The notes beneath the pieces are model-generated. The model was not told the DNA's origin. It saw nothing but the letters and a program-made list of their open reading frames with translations, and ran no database searches. The position numbers and the translations under genes were made by a program. Of a DNA stretch of 19,284 bases, positions 14,068 through 19,284 are shown one piece after another; the stretch's first letter is position 1; every line of letters starts with the position of its first letter. The stretch lies in assembly GCA_042573625.1 (NCBI GenBank), contig JBHPCZ010000064.1, positions 1 through 19,284 on the forward strand, given 5' to 3'. Origin of the DNA: JBHPCZ01 sp042573625. Its GTDB lineage: Bacteria; Desulfobacterota; Desulfobacteria; Desulfobacterales; UBA11574.

Positions 14068-15720
14068 ATGAAAAGGCTCTTCGGACATACCGCCGGACTC
14101 AAGGCCAATCAGATCCGCAGGCTTGAAAATCTATATCGCCGTCGATTCCCGACTCAATTCCTCATATCATTTGAACTTGTCCGTGACATCAGCAAACTTT
14201 CCAGAGAAATACGCCGCCAGATCGGCCTTCTCGTCAATCGCAAAGGAAAGATTACCCATGTAATTATTGGCGATTATCAAGGGATTGTTATCCCGGATAC
14301 TACGGAATATCGCGCCGCCCCGGGTCGCCTCCTGGGGCTTCGGTGTATACATACCCATCTGAAGGATGAACCCCTGACTCAAGACGACCTCACCGACCTC
14401 TCTCTGCTAAGGCTCGATATCATGGCTGCAATTACAATGGACGAAAATGGCCGGCCGCATCAGATACATACAAGCCACATCCTGCCCGCGAGTTCGGGTG
14501 GAAATCCGTACCAGATACTTCCGCCCCTGAATCCCAATCAGCTGGATATCGGATGTCTGGAACTGATCCAGGCGCTTGAAGACGAAATTGCCCATGTAAG
14601 ATCAGCCTACGATGCGGACCCCGGTAAGGAGCGGGCATTTCTTGTAAGCGTATCAACAGCCTCCAGGCGTCAAGCCATGAGTTCTTTGGCCGAACTGGAA
14701 GAGCTTTCCGCATCATGTGGTATACACGTCATTGGAACGATACTTCAACAGCGCAAAAAGGCTGATACCCGGTTCCTTATGGGCCGCGGGAAACTACGGG
14801 ATCTCACCATCCTGGCGCTCCAAAAGGCAGCGACCCTAATTATCTTTGACCAGGAATTAAACTCATCCCAAATACACTCCATTACGAATCGGGTCGACCT
14901 GAAGGTCATTGACAGGACCCAGTTGATCCTTGACATCTTTGCCCAACGCGCTCAAACCAAAGAAGGCAAGCTTCAGGTTGAGCTCGCCCAGCTTAAATAT
15001 CTGCTGCCGCGTCTTATTTTAAAAAATACGGCCATGTCACGCCTGACCGGCGGCATCGGGGGACGCGGGCCGGGTGAAACCAAGCTGGAAATAAACCGCC
15101 GGAGGGTTCGAGACCGGATCGTTCAGCTGGAAAAGGCCCTGTCCCAAGTCATGAAACAGCGAAAACAGCAAAGGGCACTGCGTCATAAAAAGAGACTGCC
15201 GGTGATTTCCATCATCGGATATACCAATGCCGGGAAATCGACCCTGATTAACACCCTTACCAAAAGCAGTGTTCGGGCTGAGAGCCGTCTTTTTGCCACC
15301 TTAGATCCGTCGAGCCGTCGTCTTAAATTCCCAAAAGATGTTGAGGTGATCATAACGGACACCGTGGGGTTTATTAAAGATATTCCCAAAGATCTTCTGG
15401 TCGCCTTTCGCGCGACGCTTGAAGAACTTGAGAGTGCCGACCTGCTTCTTCATGTGATCGACATTAGTAACCCTCGTTTTGAAGACCAGATCGAATCGGT
15501 GGAAAGGATCCTTGCCGACCTCAAGCTGAACACAATTCCATCCATCCGTGTTCTCAACAAACAGGATCTCGTTAACCCGGAAGACATTGAACGGTTGAGT
15601 AGAACCTTTGAAGGGACAGGCATTTCAGCACATACCGAGTCAACCCTGACACCCCTTATCGACAAAATGGAAGCCTTGATACAACCCCGAAGCTCGGCAA
15701 AGGTTCATCATTCGGTTTAG
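14068..15720 (+). CDS. hflX: Ribosome-associated GTPase HflX, long form
   Basis: HflX splits stalled or hibernating 70S ribosomes using GTP and ATP. The 550-residue protein has a normal HflX core in its C-terminal two thirds: the nucleotide-binding HflX domain with GTILQQRKKADTRFLMGRGKL and IFDQELNSSQ, the glycine-rich linker LTGGIGGRGPGETKLE, and a GTPase domain with P-loop GYTNAGKST (384-392), a threonine in RLFATLDPSSR as switch I, DTVGFI, and NKQD. The first roughly 190 residues are an extra N-terminal domain that the short E. coli-type protein (about 426 aa) lacks. It contains a histidine pair in CIHTHL followed by PLTQDDLTDLSLLRLD. The gene follows dnaB after 220 bp without another supported gene. 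No strong ribosome binding site is seen at ATG 14068. Confidence 0.93.
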   Translation: MKRLFGHTAGLKANQIRRLENLYRRRFPTQFLISFELVRDISKLSREIRRQIGLLVNRKGKITHVIIGDYQGIVIPDTTEYRAAPGRLLGLRCIHTHLKDEPLTQDDLTDLSLLRLDIMAAITMDENGRPHQIHTSHILPASSGGNPYQILPPLNPNQLDIGCLELIQALEDEIAHVRSAYDADPGKERAFLVSVSTASRRQAMSSLAELEELSASCGIHVIGTILQQRKKADTRFLMGRGKLRDLTILALQKAATLIIFDQELNSSQIHSITNRVDLKVIDRTQLILDIFAQRAQTKEGKLQVELAQLKYLLPRLILKNTAMSRLTGGIGGRGPGETKLEINRRRVRDRIVQLEKALSQVMKQRKQQRALRHKKRLPVISIIGYTNAGKSTLINTLTKSSVRAESRLFATLDPSSRRLKFPKDVEVIITDTVGFIKDIPKDLLVAFRATLEELESADLLLHVIDISNPRFEDQIESVERILADLKLNTIPSIRVLNKQDLVNPEDIERLSRTFEGTGISAHTESTLTPLIDKMEALIQPRSSAKVHHSV

Positions 15721-15743
15721 TTTGTGAAGTGGTCATTATTCGG

Positions 15744-15771
15744 TTGACATCCGAGGATAAAACCATATAAA
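15744..15771 (+). promoter_or_regulatory. Predicted promoter of the inositol monophosphatase gene
   Basis: TTGACA (15744-15749), a 16-base spacer and TATAAA (15766-15771). Transcription would start near 15778, leaving a leader of only about six bases before ATG 15784. Confidence 0.65.
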
Positions 15772-15780
15772 GGTTTATCC
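15755..15780. promoter_or_regulatory. Palindrome spanning the -10 box of the inositol monophosphatase promoter
   Basis: GGATAAAACC and GGTTTATCC form an inverted repeat, with one bulged A, around ATATAAA, which contains the -10 box. It could be a repressor operator; no regulator can be named. Confidence 0.45.
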
Positions 15781-15783
15781 CTT

Positions 15784-16572
15784 ATGGATCTGGAACTCGA
15801 AAAAAGAGTCGGGATCGCCGCTGCTTACAAAGGTGGAAACGTCCTTCGTTCCTTTTACGGCAAATTATTTAAAATTAATAAAAAGAGCGCCATTGATCTT
15901 GTCACAGAAGCGGATACCGGTTCAGAAAAAGTTATTATCGAAACGATATCAAAAGTCTTCCCCGATCATGCCATCTTGGCTGAGGAAAGCGGCTTTAATA
16001 AGGGGGAGTCGGATTTTACGTGGATTATCGATCCGCTGGATGGAACCACCAATTTTGCACACCAGCTGAATCTGTTTTCGATTTCCATAGCACTTTCTTT
16101 AAAGGAAGATATCGCTTTAGGGGTTGTTTTGATTCCGTCAACTGGAGAGCTTTTTACCGCGATCAAAGGACAAGGGACCGAACTGAACAGTCGCCCCGTA
16201 AAGGTTTCTGCATCTGAAACTATTTCAGACAGTTTGCTTGTAACCGGTTTTTCTTATGATCATAATACCATTCACGGCCCTGTAATGGAGCGTTTTTCAA
16301 ATTGTCTAAAAGCCTCACAGGGAATCCGGAGACTCGGCTCTGCGGCGATAGATCTCTGTTTCGTCGCGTGCGGACGTTTTGATGGATTTTGGGAACAAAA
16401 TCTGCAGCCCTGGGATACCGCCGCCGGCGCGCTGATTGCAGAAGAAGCCGGTGCAGTGGTGACAGATTTTTCAAACCGCTCTTTTACAATTGATAAAAAA
16501 GAGATTCTTGCCACCAACGGCAACATTCATAATGAAATGGTTTCATTAATGGAGTTAAAGGATACGAGATGA
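15784..16572 (+). CDS. suhB: Inositol-1-monophosphatase family protein (SuhB-like)
   Basis: Magnesium-dependent phosphatase of the IMPase fold, acting on myo-inositol phosphates or related sugar phosphates. The 262 residues match the family. Metal-binding and catalytic motifs are complete: LAEESG (E67), DPLDGTTNF (D83, D86, G87, T88) and WDTAAGALIAEEAGA (D211). The N-terminal DLVTEADTGSE motif is also present. In E. coli SuhB additionally acts as a transcription factor in rRNA synthesis; whether that holds here is not known. No ribosome binding site is seen, and the promoter lies so close that the transcript should be almost leaderless. Its stop overlaps the next gene by 4 bp. Confidence 0.93.
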   Translation: MDLELEKRVGIAAAYKGGNVLRSFYGKLFKINKKSAIDLVTEADTGSEKVIIETISKVFPDHAILAEESGFNKGESDFTWIIDPLDGTTNFAHQLNLFSISIALSLKEDIALGVVLIPSTGELFTAIKGQGTELNSRPVKVSASETISDSLLVTGFSYDHNTIHGPVMERFSNCLKASQGIRRLGSAAIDLCFVACGRFDGFWEQNLQPWDTAAGALIAEEAGAVVTDFSNRSFTIDKKEILATNGNIHNEMVSLMELKDTR

Positions 16573-16766
16573 AAAATGAGTTGTTTAATAAAATCTCTTT
16601 TGACGATCATTTAGGATGTTTCGGAAATTTTGACAGAGAGGACCCCGTCTGCAAAAAACATTGTGCGCTTAGTCTGCGCTGTGCCATCGAACAGGATCAA
16701 GATGCCCGCATGGAGCTCTTGGAGGATCTGATATCCGCCGACAGGTTTTTTTTAAAAATACAGTGA
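16569..16766 (+). CDS. Small four-cysteine protein, translationally coupled to suhB
   Basis: A 65-residue protein of unknown function. Four cysteines at 17, 28, 32 and 38 fall in LGCFGNFDREDPVCKKHCALSLRC, a spacing that could bind a single zinc or iron ion. Acidic residues surround it (FDDH, FDREDP, EQDQDARMELLEDL). The start codon overlaps the suhB stop (ATGA), and the end of suhB supplies AAAGGA upstream as ribosome binding site, so the two are co-translated. No membrane segment. The IVP remnant element begins 18 bp downstream. Confidence 0.75.
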   Translation: MKNELFNKISFDDHLGCFGNFDREDPVCKKHCALSLRCAIEQDQDARMELLEDLISADRFFLKIQ

Positions 16767-16784
16767 GCGTTGTATTTAAATGTG

Positions 16785-17122
16785 AATCATCTCCAAAAGA
16801 GTTGATGATTTTGCAAGGATTCAAGGGGTCAAGGGTCCAAGGATTCGAGTGAAATGCTAAAAAACTATAATGAGTTAAAAGTATGACAGGGAAGACAACT
16901 GCAGACGATTTGAGGTCATTATATATTGCCTATGGTTCTATTTGGGAATTAGAGACCCGGCGCCTGCTTTCAGGTGATTTGAATTATGTAAATAAAGAAA
17001 ATTAAAAAGCTCTCAAGGATGATACAGAGGAAGTTGAAAGGATGCTCAAAGGGCTGATAAAATCGATGGAGAACAAACGCTTGAACCCTCGAACCCTCTT
17101 CTCCAACTAAATTGGAGGAGAA
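16785..17122 (+). mobile_element. IVP-type mini-element, copy 2, inverted relative to copy 1
   Basis: It begins with the hairpin AATCATC/GATGATT (16785-16810) and 40 nt of octamers up to ATG 16854, carries the same gene remnant as copy 1, and ends with two inverse octamers (TTGAACCC, TCGAACCC) and the hairpin TTCTCCAA-CTAAA-TTGGAGGAGAA. Copy 1 has four trailing octamers, so the repeat number varies between copies. Together with the flanks it fills the gap between the 65-aa gene and dnaA. Confidence 0.8.
16854..17110 (+). pseudogene. Remnant of 23S rRNA intervening-sequence protein, copy 2
   Basis: ATG opens MLKNYNELKV, the normal family start, and then the tryptophan codon of KVW has become TGA. 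The middle of the gene is missing at the same place as in copy 1. The distal frame reads LRSLYIAYGSIWELETRRLL and SGDLNYVNKEN, then a TAA where copy 1 has TTA, then KALKDDTEEVERMLKGLIKS. One extra base near the end changes the frame, so reading runs to a TAA within the end hairpin. Confidence 0.75.
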
Positions 17123-17171
17123 CCTTAAATGTTTGGATGGCTAACGGATAAGCAAAAAAAAGGAAGGCCAC

Positions 17172-18512
17172 TTAAAATTCGCCGGTTTCTAATTTCCGGC
17201 AAAGAAACTTCACCTGTTCCTGAACCGATCCCTTCCCTTTGAGTTCCCGCTCAATGACCCCAATGGAATGTAGCGCTGTGGCGTGATATCTGTTGAAGCT
17301 TTTTCCGATGACCTGGAGGGGCGAATCCGTGTATCTGCGTGACAGGTACATCGCAATCTGCCTGGGTCGAACAATAGATTGTTTGCGTGAATTTGAAACA
17401 ATCTCTTTGACGGAAATACGATAATGCTTGCACACCAGTTTCTTAATGGCGTCGATGGTAATATTTTTTCGGTGACGAACGATATTCTTGACGACGCTCT
17501 CAGCGAGGTTAAGATCGATGGGGGCGCCCAGCAGCGATGATTTGGCAGTAACTCCGATAAGTCCGCTTTCAAGTTGCCTTACATCCTCCGTGAGTTCACC
17601 GGCCAAGTAATGGCTCACCTCTTCCGGCACTTTATACCCGTTGAGCTGGACTTTTTTCTGCAATATTCTGACTCTTGTCCGGAAGTTCGGCGGATCGATA
17701 TTTGAAATAATACCGTAGGAGAGACGCGACCGTAACTTATCATTGAGTTTCGGGATATCCGCCGGAAGGTAACAACTGGAAAAAATGATTTTTTTGCCGG
17801 CTTCATACAATGTGTCGAGGGTGTATGCCAGCTCTATCTGGGTTCGCTCTTTTCCCGTCAGGTAATGAACATCCTCAAGAAGCAATACATCACAATTTTC
17901 TCTATATTTCTTCTTGAACTTGTCGATGGCATTGTTTCGGAAACCTTGAATCATTTCATTGCTAAATTCTTCAACGGTTATATAAAAAACACGGTCTGAA
18001 GGGTTCTCGGCCAAGATGTGGTGACCGATGGCCTGTGAAAGATGGCTTTTCCCCAAACCGGTCTTTGATAATAGAAATAACGAATTTTGCTGAGCATTCT
18101 TTCTTGAAGCAAGGGCGAGAGCGGCAGAATAGGCAAAATCATTGTTGCCGCCCACCACAAACTGGTCAAAGGTAAAATCCCTTCGCAACAGGCATCCCCG
18201 GTCCGGATATGTCTGGAAATTTGGAAGTGGCAGCTGGCGATTACTTTCTCTTCTCGATTTTGAAACGTTATTTCCCCCGGAAATCTCAATTGAAAACTGG
18301 ACAGTTTTTTTTGAAATTTTATTTACTTCAGATTCGATGAGAGTGCCATAGTTGTCTTGAACCCGCTTCTTGGAAAAAAAATTGGGGCAGGAAAGTGTGA
18401 CGACACCCTCTTGACTTTTAATAAACTCAAGGGGCTCTATCCACATCCTGTAACTGTGGACGGGAATCTGTCTTTTGATCTCAGCTTTTACCTTGTTCCA
18501 GATCGTTTTCAT
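17172..18512 (-). CDS. dnaA: DnaA-family replication initiator paralog, divergent
   Basis: A 446-residue DnaA. Domain I: IWNKVKAEIKRQIPVHSYRMWIEPLEF. A short linker follows, then the AAA+ domain from FTFDQFVVGGNNDFAYSAAL through LRSRLSYGI, and domain IV with SRKQSIVRPRQIAMYLSRRY. Departures from canonical DnaA: Walker A is SKTGLGKS (149-156) rather than GGVGLGKT; Walker B is LLLED (E213, D214) rather than a double Asp; and the box-reading helix has NRYHATALH (407-415) instead of GRDHTTVLH, altering residues that contact the DnaA box in E. coli. No dnaN follows. It may be a second DnaA rather than the main initiator. ATG 18512 fits the domain I start, but its ribosome binding site is weak. Confidence 0.88.
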   Translation of the reverse strand: MKTIWNKVKAEIKRQIPVHSYRMWIEPLEFIKSQEGVVTLSCPNFFSKKRVQDNYGTLIESEVNKISKKTVQFSIEISGGNNVSKSRRESNRQLPLPNFQTYPDRGCLLRRDFTFDQFVVGGNNDFAYSAALALASRKNAQQNSLFLLSKTGLGKSHLSQAIGHHILAENPSDRVFYITVEEFSNEMIQGFRNNAIDKFKKKYRENCDVLLLEDVHYLTGKERTQIELAYTLDTLYEAGKKIIFSSCYLPADIPKLNDKLRSRLSYGIISNIDPPNFRTRVRILQKKVQLNGYKVPEEVSHYLAGELTEDVRQLESGLIGVTAKSSLLGAPIDLNLAESVVKNIVRHRKNITIDAIKKLVCKHYRISVKEIVSNSRKQSIVRPRQIAMYLSRRYTDSPLQVIGKSFNRYHATALHSIGVIERELKGKGSVQEQVKFLCRKLETGEF

Positions 18513-18974
18513 CAGATTCTATATGCTTTCCATAAAAAAAAGTGTGACGGTTTTTCCTGTTTTCGCTGAAAAATGTTGGCAAATATTAACGATTTCAATC
18601 GGTTTGGGAGAAATATCTCAGGTTTAAGTGAAAGGCTCTAGTAAAGATGTCGCTTTTCTATGGCATCGGCGGCATGGTGTCAAACCTGATAAACCCAGGT
18701 TTTAGTTTATTCGAAAGAGAGTTATTAACAATTTCTATGCTATTGGTATTATATGGTTTATTTGTATATAAAATGGCAAACACTTCTAAATACGACCTTT
18801 TTTGAATATCGGATTTTTTTAAGCATTTTAAGCATATCCATCCTTATGGACAGGATCTCTACAATAATGTTTTCTCCTGATATATCTGATATTCTGCTAT
18901 TATCTCTAATTTTTAAATGAATGAATGGAATTCATATTTTTATTTTTAAAGATTTTGATCCCAGCGACTTGCAT
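18513..18974. other. AT-rich region upstream of the dnaA-like gene, no gene seen
   Basis: The 462 bp are AT-rich, especially 18720-18960, and have no supported gene. Two 9-mers are one base from the DnaA-box consensus TTATNCACA: TTATTAACA (18721-18729) and TTATGGACA (18843-18851). It probably holds the dnaA-like promoter, but no clear -35/-10 pair was found. Confidence 0.5.
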
Positions 18975-19274
18975 TTAAAGCAATGGTCCTAAAATTATAT
19001 GTAAAAACATAAACCGCACTGTGATATACTTAATTTTTGTGCTGAGGATCACCGCCTCCGGCGACCCGGCGGATTTTAAAAAAATATCTTCGTGCAGTTT
19101 AAAAGACCGCTGTCTGATCATAGAAATGTCAGCGTCATCCAATGGATTCCGTTTTTGAATTTCACTGGTCAGCAATTTTGATCTGGCGGTTAGAGCGGTT
19201 GTCAAAATAACGTTCTGTTTCAGCCGCCGAACATCTATATGGCCTTCGGTTGTCAAGGAATAAACGACTCCCAT
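18975..19274 (-). CDS. Possible gene fragment or small hypothetical protein at right edge
   Basis: A 99-codon frame that stays open to the window edge, so it may be the 3' end of a longer gene. Residues 1-70 look like a helical, charged protein (EGHIDVRRLKQNVILTTAL, EIQKRNPLDDADISMIRQ). The last 25 residues turn hydrophobic (FMFLHIILGPLL) and lie in the AT-rich region, so the natural end may be disturbed or may form a membrane segment. No family was recognised and no ribosome binding site is clear at ATG 19274. Confidence 0.4.
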   Translation of the reverse strand: MGVVYSLTTEGHIDVRRLKQNVILTTALTARSKLLTSEIQKRNPLDDADISMIRQRSFKLHEDIFLKSAGSPEAVILSTKIKYITVRFMFLHIILGPLL

Positions 19275-19284
19275 AGATCGGAAA

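Noticed and set aside
18513..18974. Chromosomal origin oriC
   Set aside because: Only two one-mismatch DnaA boxes, no dnaN or other origin-linked genes nearby, and the adjacent DnaA has an altered box-reading motif. Reported only as an AT-rich region of interest.

Overview
The window looks like a chromosomal segment of a deltaproteobacterium (Desulfobacterota, possibly Desulfobacterales-like). This is an inference from gene order (smc-ftsY; rpsF-rpsR-DUF2232-rplI-dnaB), from a long-form HflX of about 550 residues, and from intergenic DNA full of small repeats. No phylogenetic computation was possible.

Layout. The left edge holds the 3' end of smc, then ftsY and an HU gene, all on the plus strand. 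A minus-strand cluster follows: an 84-aa protein of unknown role, ligA and an acylphosphatase, converging on HU at a shared terminator. Next on the minus strand are a nine-cysteine protein and hemL. From 7.87 to 9.65 kb lies an accessory island: a divergent Tpt1/KptA-type RNA 2'-phosphotransferase behind an unusual hairpin-plus-octamer leader, a heptamer tandem repeat, and a BrnT/BrnA toxin-antitoxin module with its own promoter-operator. Then come tRNA-Lys(CTT) and the operon rpsF-rpsR-DUF2232-rplI-dnaB, followed by hflX, an inositol monophosphatase gene and a coupled 65-aa four-cysteine protein. The right end carries a divergent dnaA on the minus strand, a 460-bp AT-rich region and a possible partial gene at the edge.

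How the genes relate. Most are housekeeping: chromosome structure and replication (smc, HU, ligA, dnaB, dnaA-like), membrane targeting and ribosome care (ftsY, S6, S18, L9, HflX) and tetrapyrrole synthesis (hemL).

The most interesting layer is the repeats. Two inverted copies of a roughly 340-bp element carry the same internally deleted remnant of a 23S rRNA intervening-sequence protein (four-helix bundle family). Each remnant lies behind a hairpin and exactly 40 nt of octamer repeats. The kptA-like gene starts at exactly the same distance behind a third copy of that leader, although its product is unrelated. This suggests a small cassette-like element that can carry, or be placed in front of, different RNA-related genes. 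A separate 175-bp MITE-like element with perfect 10-bp terminal inverted repeats lies upstream of the 84-aa gene, and a truncated copy follows smc. The dnaA paralog is altered in both Walker motifs and in its DnaA-box-reading motif.
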